Positions 24,331 through 34,568 are shown, numbered from the stretch's first letter. The stretch: DNA of 58,748 bases from CAZGKX01 sp964525945 (GCA_964525945.1 CAZGKX010000007.1:1-58748); one strand, 5' to 3'. Notes: generated from the sequence alone by a model not told the origin. A program made the numbers and translations.

Positions 24331-25109
24331 TGGATTTAACCTGTTCCGTAACAGCCATTGTAGACGGTAAACCTATTACGGAAATTCCGGCGGATTTGTT
24401 TATTCCACCGGATGCATTGGAAGTGCTGTTGGACTCATTTACAGGCCCATTGGATTTGTTGCTTTACCTCATTCGCCGTCAAAATATTAATATTTTGGAT
24501 ATCCCTATGGTGCTCATTACAAAACAGTATTTGCACTATATTGAATTGATGGAAAAGCAACGTTTAGAACTGGCCGCGGATTATTTAGTGATGGCAACCG
24601 TGCTGGCTGAAATTAAATCAGCCATGTTGCTGCCTGTGGTGACTGAGCCCGAGCAGGAAGACTGCGATCCGCGGATGGAATTGGTCAGACGTTTGCAATT
24701 GTACGAGCAATTTAAACACGTGGCCATGCATTTGGATGATAGGGAACGGTTGGAGCGTGATGTTTTTCAAATTCAAGTACAAGCCAGCTGCCATCCTTTG
24801 CCAATCATGCTCCCTGAGGTGCGTTTATTGGATTTAACGAACGCGATGTTGCATGTATTGCAACAGCAAAATCATTTGCAACACCATCAAATTAGCAAAG
24901 AGCCTTTGTCTGTACGTGAACGAATGACGTATATATTAAAGCGACTCAACGATGAATTGATCATCGATTTTAACAGCCTATTTACCCAAAATGAAGGGCG
25001 AAAAGGCCTCGTTGTTTCATTGTTGGCCATGTTAGAATTGGCCAAACAAGCATTGGTTGTGGTGACTCAAACCTCAGCGTACACGCCTATTTATATTAAA
25101 GCATGCTGA
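24330..25109 (+). CDS. scpA: Segregation and condensation protein A
   Basis: Kleisin subunit of the SMC-ScpAB condensin that compacts and segregates the chromosome. 259 residues with the N-terminal signature FTGPLDLLLYLIRRQNINILDIP, an EIKSAMLLP helix, and a C-terminal winged-helix region (VVSLLAMLELAKQ). Overlap with trpS (TAATG) indicates coupled translation. Confidence 0.93.
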   Translation: MDLTCSVTAIVDGKPITEIPADLFIPPDALEVLLDSFTGPLDLLLYLIRRQNINILDIPMVLITKQYLHYIELMEKQRLELAADYLVMATVLAEIKSAMLLPVVTEPEQEDCDPRMELVRRLQLYEQFKHVAMHLDDRERLERDVFQIQVQASCHPLPIMLPEVRLLDLTNAMLHVLQQQNHLQHHQISKEPLSVRERMTYILKRLNDELIIDFNSLFTQNEGRKGLVVSLLAMLELAKQALVVVTQTSAYTPIYIKAC

Positions 25110-25167
25110 TGGACGTGATGTAAAAACAGGGGCTTTCGCATGGATAACTCTCTCTTTGAAGTGATGT

Positions 25168-25689
25168 ATGGATGAGGTATTTTTAAAACAAATTATTGAA
25201 GCTTTATTGATGGCGAGTGGCCAGCCAATTTCTATCGATAAGCTGCAGGCAATATTGGGGGATGAATTAAAACCCACACGTCTTCACATTGAAACGGCAT
25301 TGGCTGGTTTAGAAACCGACTACGCAAACCGTTCCATCGAATTAAAATGCTTGGCCAGTGGTTATTGTTTTCAAACAAAAAAACAATTTTCTTCATGGAT
25401 TACTCGTTTGTTTGCCGAAAAACCAGTAAAATATTCTGGCGCCTTGCTGGAAATATTATCAATCATTGCTTATCGACAGCCGGTTACTCGGGCTGAAATC
25501 GAAGATATACGAGGGGTTGCGGTGAGCAGCTCGATTATAAAAACGTTGTTAGAACGTGAGTGGGTACGCATAGCGGGGCACCGTGATATTCCGGGAAAAC
25601 CCGCGGTTTATGTGACCACCAAAATTTTTCTTGATTATTTTAATCTGGCAAGCCTTAATGAACTGCCCTCATTGGGAGAACTAAAATGA
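25168..25689 (+). CDS. scpB: Segregation and condensation protein B
   Basis: Tandem winged-helix partner of ScpA. 173 residues with IIEALLMASGQPIS at the start and the family core LEILSIIAYRQPVTRAEIEDIRGVAVSSSIIKTL. Overlaps the rluB start by 4 bases. SMC itself is not in the window. Confidence 0.93.
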   Translation: MDEVFLKQIIEALLMASGQPISIDKLQAILGDELKPTRLHIETALAGLETDYANRSIELKCLASGYCFQTKKQFSSWITRLFAEKPVKYSGALLEILSIIAYRQPVTRAEIEDIRGVAVSSSIIKTLLEREWVRIAGHRDIPGKPAVYVTTKIFLDYFNLASLNELPSLGELK

Positions 25690-26417
25690 GCAGCGAGCGA
25701 TTACAAAAATTACTAAGCCAAGCAGGATATGGTTCTCGAAGAGAAATGGAGCGATGGATTGAGGGTGGGTTGATACAAGTCAATGGCGTGACCGCCAAAT
25801 TGGGTGATACTGCCATGCCTGATGATAAAATTAGCTTAAAAGGTCGTATTATTGATAACCCTTTAAAAATTGCTTATAAGACCCGAATTTTACTTTACAA
25901 TAAACCCACTGGGGAAATTTCCAGTCGGCACGATCCAAAGCATAACAAAACGGTGTTTGATCGCTTGCCACATTTAAAACAAGGCCGCTGGGTGCAAGTC
26001 GGGCGCTTGGACATCAATACGTCGGGATTGTTAATTTTTACCAACAATGGGGAATTGGCCAACCGTTTAATGCATCCTAAATATCAATTGGAGCGGGAAT
26101 ACGCCGTTCGTGTATATGGACAAGTCGGTGACGATGTGATCAAAACTTTATTAAAAGGTGTGGCGCTGGAAGACGGTATTGCCAAATTTAAAAAGATAGA
26201 ATACCGCGGTGGTGAAGGCACGAACAGCTGGTTTCATGTTGTATTGAGTGAAGGCCGTAACCGTGAAGTGCGTCGACTATGGCAATCCCAAGGGGTTGAG
26301 GTAAGTCGACTTATCCGCGTGCGTTATGGCAAAATCCACATGCCTCGCTTTTTAGCCCGAGGGGCGAGCATCGAATTATCGCCCAAAGAAGTGGATGACT
26401 TTATATTATCGTTGTGA
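25686..26417 (+). CDS. rluB: 23S rRNA pseudouridine(2605) synthase RluB
   Basis: N-terminal S4 RNA-binding domain (about 1-60), then the pseudouridine synthase core with catalytic Asp in VGRLDINTSGLLIFTN and the C-terminal EGRNREVRRLWQSQGVEV. 243 residues. RluB is favoured over RluE/RluF by the scpB linkage. Confidence 0.9.
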   Translation: MSSERLQKLLSQAGYGSRREMERWIEGGLIQVNGVTAKLGDTAMPDDKISLKGRIIDNPLKIAYKTRILLYNKPTGEISSRHDPKHNKTVFDRLPHLKQGRWVQVGRLDINTSGLLIFTNNGELANRLMHPKYQLEREYAVRVYGQVGDDVIKTLLKGVALEDGIAKFKKIEYRGGEGTNSWFHVVLSEGRNREVRRLWQSQGVEVSRLIRVRYGKIHMPRFLARGASIELSPKEVDDFILSL

Positions 26418-26424
26418 GAAATGA

Positions 26425-27768
26425 ATGCGAAGAAGACCCCAAAAACTTTCAACGGAGCCCGTAACCGCTCGCGTTGAAAAATTTAGCCACGATGGGCGTG
26501 GCATTGCCCGAATGAATGGCAAAACCACGTTTATTGATGGCGCGCTCCCTGACGAAACGGTGACGTTTCGTTACACCCGCAAAAAAAATGATTTTGATGA
26601 AGGGCAATTGTTAACGGTTGTCGAGCCATCAAAAAATAGAGTGGAACCCAATTGCCCGCACTATGCGTTATGTGGTGGATGCTCTCTACAGCATTTAAGT
26701 GGTCCTATGCAAATCCATGAAAAACAAGTGTTGCTGATGGATATTTTAGAGCGAGTTGGGCATTGCCAACCCAATAAGACACTTGAACCGCTTACCGATT
26801 CATTATGGCATTACCGCAATAAAGCGCGTTTAAGCGTGCGTTATGTTGAAAAAAAACAAGCAACGTTGGTCGGGTTTAGGGAAAAAAATAACCCGCGTTA
26901 TATCACTGAAATTAATCACTGCCCGGTCTTGAATGCGCGCGTTGATGCAGCCATTGGCGATTTACGCCACCTCATTGATGGTTTTGAGAACCCGCATTGC
27001 ATTGCCCAAATTGAAGTGGCTGCGGGTGATGATGATGTGGCTTTGATTTTTCGAAATTTATCGCCCTTAACGGCTGAAGATGAAGAAAAAATAAAAATTT
27101 TTGCTAATTCGACCCATTTCCGGGTATTTTTGCAACCGGCCGGGCCAGACAGTGTTTATTTGTTTTATCCCCCCGATATCGAATTGTGAAGTTATCAATT
27201 GCCTGAGCATGGAATTCTATTTAAATTTCATCCCACTGATTTTACCCAAGTGAATGCGGGATTAAATCAACGCATGGTGAGCCGTGCAATTGATTTGTTG
27301 GATTTAAATGCCGAGGACATGGTGTTGGATTTGTTTTGTGGTTTGGGGAATTTTTCACTGCCCATTGCAAAACGGTGCGCCAAAGTTGTGGGCGTCGAGG
27401 GCAGCACAACCATGGTGGAGCGGGCTGGCATGAATGCCCAATTGAATGGCTTGACCAACGCCACTTTTTTCTGTGCAAACTTAGAAGATGAGCATGCTCT
27501 AGCACAAGCCATGCCTCAGCAATTTAATAAATTGCTTCTTGATCCGCCAAGGACCGGCGCTTTAGCCATTGTTAAACAGATTGACAAGATCAATCCAGAG
27601 CGTATTGTATATGTTTCATGTAACCCTGCCACCTTGGCGAGAGATGCTGATATCTTGGTGAATCAACATGGCTATCAGTTCATATCAGCAGGTGTTATGG
27701 ATATGTTCCCACATACTGCGCATGTGGAATCCATTGCTTTATTTGTGAAGGAATCATGGTCAAAGTAA
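26425..27768 (+). pseudogene. rlmD: 23S rRNA (uracil-1939-C5)-methyltransferase interrupted by an in-frame TGA
   Basis: Two consecutive frames together give a complete RlmD. Part one (26425-27186) has the TRAM domain and the [4Fe-4S] cysteines (CPHYALCGGC and later HCPVL). Part two (from 27190) has FTQVNAGLNQRMV, the SAM site LDLFCGLGNFSLP, LLLDPPRTGA and the catalytic VSCNPATLARD. The only defect is TGA at 27187-27189, between PPDIEL and SYQLPEHGI, with no frameshift. A recent nonsense change, a sequencing error, or readthrough are all possible. TTG 27199 could restart translation, but the split lies inside the fold. Confidence 0.88.
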
Positions 27769-29939
27769 AAGAAGGTTTGTCTTTACAAGCAGATGGCAGC
27801 ATTGATGTCGAACAATGGTTGCACCATGTGGGAAGTAAAGGCTATTTTCAAGAGTTGGATTTGATTCGGCATGCTTGCACATTAAGCCAGCTTGCCGGGC
27901 ATGATCATGCCACAGAAACGGGTGAATCTTGCTTGCAACAAGGCTTGGCCATGGCAGATGTCCTCGCCGATTTAGAAGTTGATCAAGAAACGCTTGCTGC
28001 CACCATTATTTTTGAAAGCGTTCATTATGCTGAACTATCCATAGACGACGTTGAAGAACAGCTCGGTCCCCAAATTGCCCGATTGGTGATGGGGGTGCAA
28101 AAAATGAGTGTGATGTCCAATGTACGCATGTTGGATAAATACCCACAAAGCAAACACCAGATTGATAATATTCGAAAAATGTTGCTGGCCATGGTGGATG
28201 ATGTGCGTGTGGTGCTCATCAAATTAGCCGAACGGTTGTGCGTGCTTCGCTCATCTGCGCCATTGCCGTTGTCCATGCGCCAACAAATTGCAACAGAAGT
28301 AATGGAAATCTATGCCCCTTTAGCGAATCGCTTAGGCATCGGTGCGATTAAATGGGAAATGGAGGACCTTGCCTTCCGCTATTTGTACCCCGATGCTTAT
28401 AAAGCGATTGCTAAAGGTTTAAATGCCAAACGATTGGACAGGGATCGCTATGTCAATTTAATCGTTGCTGCATTGAATCAGCACATGAACGATATGGGGC
28501 TCGAACACTTTGCGGTGTACGGACGTTCCAAGCATATTCATAGCATTCATCGCAAAATGGAGCGTAAAAACGTTCCTTTGCATGAGATTTATGACGCAAC
28601 GGCGGTTCGAATTTTAGTCGACACCAAAGCACAATGTTATGAAGTCTTGAGTTTGGTGCACGGTTTGTGGCCCCAAGTGCTCACGGAGTTTGATGACTAT
28701 ATTATTCATCCAAAACGCAATGGTTATCAATCGTTGCACACGGCAGTGACAGGGCCTGAAAATCGCGTGTTTGAAGTGCAAATTCGTACGTTTCAAATGC
28801 ATGAATTGGCAGAAATGGGCATTGCCGCTCACTGGAAATACAAAGAAGGTGGCGCGCAGTACAAAGCAAGCCATGAGCGAAAAATCGAATGGTTGCGTGA
28901 GGTGTTGGCTTGGCACCGAGANNNNNNNNNNCAAATTGAAACAGAGTTTTTAGAAGATCGTGTGTATGTTTTTACCCCCGATGGTGACATTTTGGATTTA
29001 CCACACGGGGTCACGGCACTGGATTTTGCCTACCATGTGCACACTGAAATGGGGCATCGTTGCCGTGGAGCTAAAGTCAATGGTTCGATTGTCCCTCTCA
29101 CCTACATTCTCAAAACAGGGGATAAGGTTGAAGTTCTAACCGGTAAAGAGGCTCGGCCATCAAGAGATTGGATCAATCCTCATTTAAACTATTTAAAAAC
29201 CTCACGCGCCAAAGCAAAAGTTTTGCATTGGTTCAAAATGCAGGATTATGATAAAAATTGTGAAGAAGGACATGAGTTACTTGACAAAGAATTGAAAAAT
29301 TTAGGGATTAAATTTGATCGGTTGCATGATGTTGTTACGTCGTTAAAATTTAAATCGTTGGATGATTTGCTGGCGGCTTTAGGTCGAGGCGATATTAAAT
29401 TAGGTCAAATCCTGAGTCGCTTGACACCGGCAGCGGCACCAGATCCTATTCCTAAATTAACAAAATTTCATCCCAAACAAGAGCCGAGCGGCAGTGATCT
29501 TCATATCGAAGGTGTGGGTAATTTATTGACACACATGGCGCGTTGTTGCCAGCCCCTTCCTGGCGATGAGGTGATCGGCTACATTACCTTGGGCCGGGGT
29601 GTATCGGTGCACCGTCAAGATTGCTCCAACATTATTCATGCCACGGAGAAACAGCGCGAGCGCTTTTTACAAGTGGGTTGGGGAAGCAATCGCAACGATT
29701 ATTATATGGTTGATGTGTTGATCAAAGCCTTTGATCGACCAGGTTTGTTACGTGATTTAACGTCTTTGTTGTCCAATGAAAAAGCCCATGTCTTTTCTTT
29801 GCAAACGCAAATTAATAAACATGAAAACACCAATTACATCACTCTCTCGCTTGAAATTGATGGCTTAAACAGCCTGTCGCGTTTACTGAGCCGCATTGGG
29901 CAAATCCCAAATGTGCTTGAAGCCAGACGCCAAGTGTAA
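27756..29939 (+). CDS. relA: GTP pyrophosphokinase RelA (contains assembly gap)
   Basis: Makes (p)ppGpp on stalled ribosomes. N-terminal hydrolase-like region lacks the HD motif (IIFESVHYAEL in its place), so hydrolysis is not expected. The synthetase carries E311-F-D313-D314, the EXDD form typical of RelA rather than the RXKD form of SpoT. A TGS domain (DRVYVFTPDGDILDLP) and a C-terminal ACT domain follow. Ten N at 28922-28931 fall before TGS; the frame happens to continue, but comparison with E. coli RelA suggests a few residues are missing. Overlaps rlmD by 13 bases. Confidence 0.94.
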   Translation: MVKVKEGLSLQADGSIDVEQWLHHVGSKGYFQELDLIRHACTLSQLAGHDHATETGESCLQQGLAMADVLADLEVDQETLAATIIFESVHYAELSIDDVEEQLGPQIARLVMGVQKMSVMSNVRMLDKYPQSKHQIDNIRKMLLAMVDDVRVVLIKLAERLCVLRSSAPLPLSMRQQIATEVMEIYAPLANRLGIGAIKWEMEDLAFRYLYPDAYKAIAKGLNAKRLDRDRYVNLIVAALNQHMNDMGLEHFAVYGRSKHIHSIHRKMERKNVPLHEIYDATAVRILVDTKAQCYEVLSLVHGLWPQVLTEFDDYIIHPKRNGYQSLHTAVTGPENRVFEVQIRTFQMHELAEMGIAAHWKYKEGGAQYKASHERKIEWLREVLAWHRXXXXQIETEFLEDRVYVFTPDGDILDLPHGVTALDFAYHVHTEMGHRCRGAKVNGSIVPLTYILKTGDKVEVLTGKEARPSRDWINPHLNYLKTSRAKAKVLHWFKMQDYDKNCEEGHELLDKELKNLGIKFDRLHDVVTSLKFKSLDDLLAALGRGDIKLGQILSRLTPAAAPDPIPKLTKFHPKQEPSGSDLHIEGVGNLLTHMARCCQPLPGDEVIGYITLGRGVSVHRQDCSNIIHATEKQRERFLQVGWGSNRNDYYMVDVLIKAFDRPGLLRDLTSLLSNEKAHVFSLQTQINKHENTNYITLSLEIDGLNSLSRLLSRIGQIPNVLEARRQV
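28922..28931. other. Assembly gap (10 N) inside relA
   Basis: Ten undetermined bases between the synthetase and TGS domains. Real length unknown. Confidence 0.95.
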
Positions 29940-29983
29940 ATTTTTTGCGTATTATTTTACCTTGCTGCTTACCGAGCATTCTA

Positions 29984-30012
29984 TTGCTTAAAAAGAAAAA
30001 AAGTGATACTAT
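29984..30012 (+). promoter_or_regulatory. Candidate promoter for the NAD synthetase gene
   Basis: TTGCTT (29984-29989), 17-base A-rich spacer, TACTAT (30007-30012). The A-rich stretch in the spacer may add curvature. Confidence 0.45.
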
Positions 30013-30060
30013 ATGCGCAACAAATAAACAGATATGTTGTCATTTAAAGGATGCCGAACG

Positions 30061-32808
30061 ATGTTTAATATTAAAATCGCGTCTGTCAGTTGTAACCAAA
30101 CAGGTGGGGATTGGCCAAATAATCTTACCAATATATTTAAAGCGATCGATCAAGCTGTTACAGACGGCGTTGATCTTCTCGCGTTCGAAGAGCTGACTAT
30201 CTCCGGGTACGATAGAGGCGATGATTTTTTATATTCTGACAATCGATTAACGCAACATTTTTTGCAACTGATTGCCGATTACGCCGCGTCTAAAGATCCT
30301 AATTTGGTCCTTTCCATTGGGCATCCTTGGTATTTTGCCGATAAGGAACTTCCTGATCAAATGGATCGCCGTAAAAACCCTCTTTATAACCGCACCAATA
30401 ATCAATTCAATGTGCAATCGTTTGTTGCGAATGGCGAGGTGATTGCCATGTCAGCAAAGCGTTATCTCTTTAATTATGAGCGTGGTTATGAAAAACGTCA
30501 TTTTGAAGAATGGAATGATCGGTTGGCCAATGAATACCAAAATGAATTCGGTCAAGGTCGAGAAGGCACCATTTTTATCGAGTTGCCTAAAATGACTTAC
30601 CCCAATGATTTGGTGGTGCCTGCCAAAGTGATCCCTTTCGGCAGCCCGGTGATTCAAGTGGGTCGAGGTGAGAAAAAATTTAACCTGACCCATGAAATCT
30701 GTGAAGGCATATGGGTGGGGTCGGCCTATGACTTTTCCACGTCGCATCAAGATTATGATCGTGATAATCCCATCGCACAAAAATCACGTTTATTTGATCT
30801 GAATGTGGTGTTAAACCCAACGGCTAGCCCTCCAGCAGCCAACAAGAGCAATAAACAATGTGAGCTTGCCAAATTAGCCTCTCGTTATTGCGATGTGGTG
30901 GTGATGACCGATGGTTTGGGCAGCAGTGGTTCGACCTATGCTCAATTTGGAAGTCGTATCATGGCGCAAAATGAAAAAATTATTTCATTTGGAGCGCGTG
31001 CCAGCTTTAAAGATTTCGCTTACACCAGCCAGATTGTGACGGTTAAAAATCCTTTGGACAAAGGCCATGAGCCGCATGCAGTGATCGAGCATCAATTTGC
31101 CAATGCGCATTCTCCTGCTGTGCAAGACACATCCGCTTGGGAGTTTCTGCCGGATCGTGAAATTGAAGAAGAGTTGCGCATTGAAACGTTATGGTTATTC
31201 GATTATATGCGTAAAAACAATATTCAAGGTATAACACAAGCACTCTCTGGTGGCGCTGATTCTGCGTACAATGCGGCTAAAGTTCGTTTAATGGTTGAGT
31301 TGGTTATTGCGGAGCGTGGCCTGGAAGGTTTCTTGGATGCATTGCCTAGCGCACATTACCGTGAGGCCGTTTTACAGGCATACCAGGTGGGCAATAATGT
31401 CGCGACTGCGGTCGACGTTATCATGGATAATATTCTGACCTGCGTCTACATGGGCACAGACAATAGTTCCGAGGAAACGCTACGAGCAGCACGGTCATTG
31501 GTTGAAGGAGGCACTGATGCTGACGGTGTTGCATTTAAAGGCATCGGCGGTAAATTCCATTACCGCAATGTGCAACGCTTGGTTGATGTTTATGCGCAAA
31601 TTTATGCGGGCGTTAATCCCAGTCGTCTTAGCCATGAACGTGATGCACAAATTCGTGAAGAAATCGCGAGCTTGATGAAAGTTCGAAAAGAAGACACCAC
31701 CCCAGAGGAATTGGAAAACCGTATTACTGTATTAAAATACACGTTTGAAGAGGTGATGGGAGAGGTGCTGTCCACAGCAAATGATAAGCACGCTATTCCT
31801 TATGAAAACTTGCAAGCTCGGTTACGGCAAGTGCTCATCATGATGTTCACCAATGTTGAAAACAAAGTAGCAATTTCCAATCCTAATTTGGACGAAGGTA
31901 GAAACTCATACGCCACTTGGGGTGGCGATTTGCAAAGTGGTATGATCAGTGGGAACGCACACAAACCCAAACAGCGTCAACTTGATCACATGGCTTATTT
32001 GCATCGCCATGGTTTGGATGGCATTACCCCAGTCCATGGATTTTATTGGACATTGCTCAACAGACCTTCTGCGGAACTGCAACCCAAAAGCAAAGATGGC
32101 AAAGTCACCCAATTCGATGAAGATCAATTAGGTCGAACGTTTACGCAAATGAATGTGATTTCCTATTACATGTTGCTTGAGCAGCCCCATGATCAACATG
32201 GCCGTAAAAACAGTCCTTTGGAAGTGTTTGAAAAATGCCGTCAGCACCCAGCTTTTAAAGACGATTCGTTGGAAACCTTGCACGATAGAATTCGATTATC
32301 GTATGAAAAATGGGCGCAAGCACAATACAAGATCCATGGCAGCCCAGTTGCGTTTACATACGGTGAAAGTGTGGATCATCAAACGTCGCTGCGTACGCCC
32401 AATATCAATGCGTTTCATAGCCCCGAACTCGCGGCATTGGCCATTCATTGCCTGAAATTGATGGCAGCGCGAGATGGTGTGAAGTTTGATACGCTGACTC
32501 AGGGCAATACGGCCGAGTCTTGTTCGCAACGGATCATGGTTGACAAGGAGTTCTCTAAAAAAATATCCTCTAAAATGTGGACGCCACAAGCAACTGATGG
32601 GCGTAAAATGAAAATTTCCTCATTGTACAGCCATTTAAAAACACACGGTTTTTCTCAAATTGCGGCTCCCACCCAAATGTCCGATTTTTTATTTTTCGCC
32701 ACGCAATTTCGACAAGCCAAAAATAAAAGAGACGCTTTGTCCAACGAAGCTGTCGAGGGTGAAAATGCTGAAAAGCGGAGGAAAGGCTATTTTAATTCGG
32801 AGGGATGA
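30061..32808 (+). CDS. nadE: Glutamine-dependent NAD+ synthetase, unusually long form
   Basis: Amidates deamido-NAD using glutamine. N-terminal nitrilase-type glutaminase domain with the Glu (AFEELTISGYDRGDD), Lys (around FNYERGYEKRHF) and Cys (C214 in HEICEGIW) triad. C-terminal synthetase with the PP-loop LSGGADSA near residue 395 and YENLQARLRQVL, then YATWGGDLQSGM. At 915 residues it is far longer than typical bacterial (about 540) and eukaryotic (about 700) enzymes; extra sequence lies throughout the synthetase half and at the C-terminus. ATG 30061 has AAGGA 9 bases upstream. Monocistronic with its own promoter. Confidence 0.87.
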   Translation: MFNIKIASVSCNQTGGDWPNNLTNIFKAIDQAVTDGVDLLAFEELTISGYDRGDDFLYSDNRLTQHFLQLIADYAASKDPNLVLSIGHPWYFADKELPDQMDRRKNPLYNRTNNQFNVQSFVANGEVIAMSAKRYLFNYERGYEKRHFEEWNDRLANEYQNEFGQGREGTIFIELPKMTYPNDLVVPAKVIPFGSPVIQVGRGEKKFNLTHEICEGIWVGSAYDFSTSHQDYDRDNPIAQKSRLFDLNVVLNPTASPPAANKSNKQCELAKLASRYCDVVVMTDGLGSSGSTYAQFGSRIMAQNEKIISFGARASFKDFAYTSQIVTVKNPLDKGHEPHAVIEHQFANAHSPAVQDTSAWEFLPDREIEEELRIETLWLFDYMRKNNIQGITQALSGGADSAYNAAKVRLMVELVIAERGLEGFLDALPSAHYREAVLQAYQVGNNVATAVDVIMDNILTCVYMGTDNSSEETLRAARSLVEGGTDADGVAFKGIGGKFHYRNVQRLVDVYAQIYAGVNPSRLSHERDAQIREEIASLMKVRKEDTTPEELENRITVLKYTFEEVMGEVLSTANDKHAIPYENLQARLRQVLIMMFTNVENKVAISNPNLDEGRNSYATWGGDLQSGMISGNAHKPKQRQLDHMAYLHRHGLDGITPVHGFYWTLLNRPSAELQPKSKDGKVTQFDEDQLGRTFTQMNVISYYMLLEQPHDQHGRKNSPLEVFEKCRQHPAFKDDSLETLHDRIRLSYEKWAQAQYKIHGSPVAFTYGESVDHQTSLRTPNINAFHSPELAALAIHCLKLMAARDGVKFDTLTQGNTAESCSQRIMVDKEFSKKISSKMWTPQATDGRKMKISSLYSHLKTHGFSQIAAPTQMSDFLFFATQFRQAKNKRDALSNEAVEGENAEKRRKGYFNSEG

Positions 32809-32825
32809 CGAGGTATTTCTCGTCA
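32806..32825 (+). other. Hairpin at the nadE stop codon
   Basis: TGACGAG (32806-32812) and CTCGTCA (32819-32825) form a perfect 7-bp stem that includes the TGA stop. There is no T-tract, so terminator function is doubtful. Confidence 0.35.
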
Positions 32826-32902
32826 GGTAAGACGTAGGTTGGGCCTTGGCCTAACAATTCATAGCCAGGTTGTACTGATTCGCTTTTTTGCCCACTTCGG
32901 TG

Positions 32903-32908
32903 TATAAT
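32903..32908 (+). promoter_or_regulatory. -10 box upstream of ndk
   Basis: Perfect TATAAT 34 bases before the ndk ATG; the -35 is weak. Confidence 0.4.
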
Positions 32909-32941
32909 TAGCGCCTTTCATTTTAATGAGGTAGAGTTTAA

Positions 32942-33370
32942 ATGTCTAAGCAATTAACGTTATCAATTATTAAACCAGATGCTGTTGCTAAATCAGTCAT
33001 TGGTCAAATTTATTCACGTTTTGAACAAGCAGAATTAAACATTGTTGCTGCAAAAATGATGCAATTGACACGTGCGCAAGCGGAAGGTTTTTACGCTGTT
33101 CATAAAGAACGTCCTTTCTTCAATGCATTGGTTTCGTTTATGATTTCAGGCCCTGTCATGATTCAAGTTTTACAAGGCCAAGATGCTGTTGCGAAACACC
33201 GTGACATCATGGGCGCTACCAATCCTAAAGATGCGGCTCCCGGTACAATTCGTGCGGACTTTGCGGACAGTATTGATGCCAATGCTGTGCACGGCTCTGA
33301 CAGCGCTGAAAATGCGGCCGTTGAAATTGCTTATTTCTTCGAACCACACGAATTGTGTGAAAGAGTTTAA
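32942..33370 (+). CDS. ndk: Nucleoside diphosphate kinase
   Basis: Balances NTP pools by phosphate transfer through a His intermediate. 142 residues, normal. Starts LTLSIIKPDAVAKSVIGQIY; the active-site His is in NAVHGSDSAENA. GAGGT precedes the ATG. rlmN follows after 6 bases. Confidence 0.97.
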   Translation: MSKQLTLSIIKPDAVAKSVIGQIYSRFEQAELNIVAAKMMQLTRAQAEGFYAVHKERPFFNALVSFMISGPVMIQVLQGQDAVAKHRDIMGATNPKDAAPGTIRADFADSIDANAVHGSDSAENAAVEIAYFFEPHELCERV

Positions 33371-33376
33371 TCCGCT

Positions 33377-34519
33377 ATGAATCAGAAAATCAATTTGCTG
33401 GATTTGGATTATCAAAAAATGCGTCAATTTTGCGAGGAAATCGGTGAAAAGCCGTTTCGCGCGCAACAATTGATGCAATGGATTCATCAAGTTGGTTTTC
33501 ATGATTTTTCTCAAATGACAAACTTAGGCAAAGCGTTGCGCGGGCGTTTAGCCGAATTGGCCGAAATTCGACTGCCCGAGATTGTGGAATGCCAACAATC
33601 CAATGACGGTACGCACAAATGGCTCTTGAAATTGGAATGCGGAAATTGCATCGAAACGGTTTATATTCCAGAAGCTAAACGTGGAACGTTGTGTGTGTCA
33701 TCTCAAGTGGGTTGTGCATTGAATTGCAGTTTTTGCTCCACAGCAAAACAAGGTTTTAATCGTAATTTATCAACGGCCGAAATCATTGGTCAAGTCTGGT
33801 TGGCTGTCCGTGAATTGTCTCAACAAAATGGTGCGCATGATAAACGTGTGACCAATGTTGTGATGATGGGTATGGGTGAGCCTTTGCTTAATTTTGAAAA
33901 TGTTGTTGCTGCCATGGACATGATGATGGATGATTTTGCGTATGGCTTGTCAAAGCGTCGCGTCACCCTCAGTACGTCGGGCGTTATTCCTGATATGGAA
34001 CGATTACAGGAATGCAGCCCAGTGTCGTTAGCTGTTTCTTTGCATGCACCAAACGATGAATTGCGCAATGAACTGGTGCCGATTAATAAAAAATACCCTT
34101 TAGCGCAATTGATGAACATCTGTAAAAATTATTTTAAACATGAACCCAAACGTGTGGTCACGTTTGAATACGTGATGTTGAAAGGTGTCAATGATCAACC
34201 TGAACATGCCGCTCAATTGATCAAGCTACTCCGTAATGTGCCTTCAAAGGTAAATTTAATTCCATTTAATCCTTTCCCGATGACGCAATACCAACGTTCA
34301 TCCACCGCCACCATCAATGCCTTTCGCGACATGTTGGTTGCAAAAGGAATCAACACCATCACGCGTAAAACACGTGGTGACGATATTGATGCGGCGTGTG
34401 GTCAATTGGCAGGCGATGTCCAAGATAGGACAAGTCGCTCACGACGATGGCAAAAATTAAACTTTATACCCAATGCAGCCTCTGCAATAATTCCATCCGA
34501 CAAGGCTATTTTAGAATAA
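33377..34519 (+). CDS. rlmN: Dual-specificity RNA methyltransferase RlmN
   Basis: Radical SAM enzyme methylating C2 of A2503 in 23S rRNA and A37 in some tRNAs. The cluster motif CALNCSFCSTAKQGF, GMGEPLLNFENV, LAVSLHAPND and the C-terminal catalytic Cys region (DDIDAACGQL) are all present. 380 residues. It opens the classical block rlmN-pilF-rodZ-hisS-yfgM-bamB-der. Confidence 0.96.
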   Translation: MNQKINLLDLDYQKMRQFCEEIGEKPFRAQQLMQWIHQVGFHDFSQMTNLGKALRGRLAELAEIRLPEIVECQQSNDGTHKWLLKLECGNCIETVYIPEAKRGTLCVSSQVGCALNCSFCSTAKQGFNRNLSTAEIIGQVWLAVRELSQQNGAHDKRVTNVVMMGMGEPLLNFENVVAAMDMMMDDFAYGLSKRRVTLSTSGVIPDMERLQECSPVSLAVSLHAPNDELRNELVPINKKYPLAQLMNICKNYFKHEPKRVVTFEYVMLKGVNDQPEHAAQLIKLLRNVPSKVNLIPFNPFPMTQYQRSSTATINAFRDMLVAKGINTITRKTRGDDIDAACGQLAGDVQDRTSRSRRWQKLNFIPNAASAIIPSDKAILE

Positions 34520-34568
34520 ACATTCCGGGTATAATGCTTGACTTGTCCAACTGGAAAAATAAAATAAA

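Noticed and set aside
32806..32825. Intrinsic terminator after nadE
   Set aside because: A clean 7-bp stem exists, but it is not followed by a T-tract and contains the stop codon, so I list it only as a hairpin.
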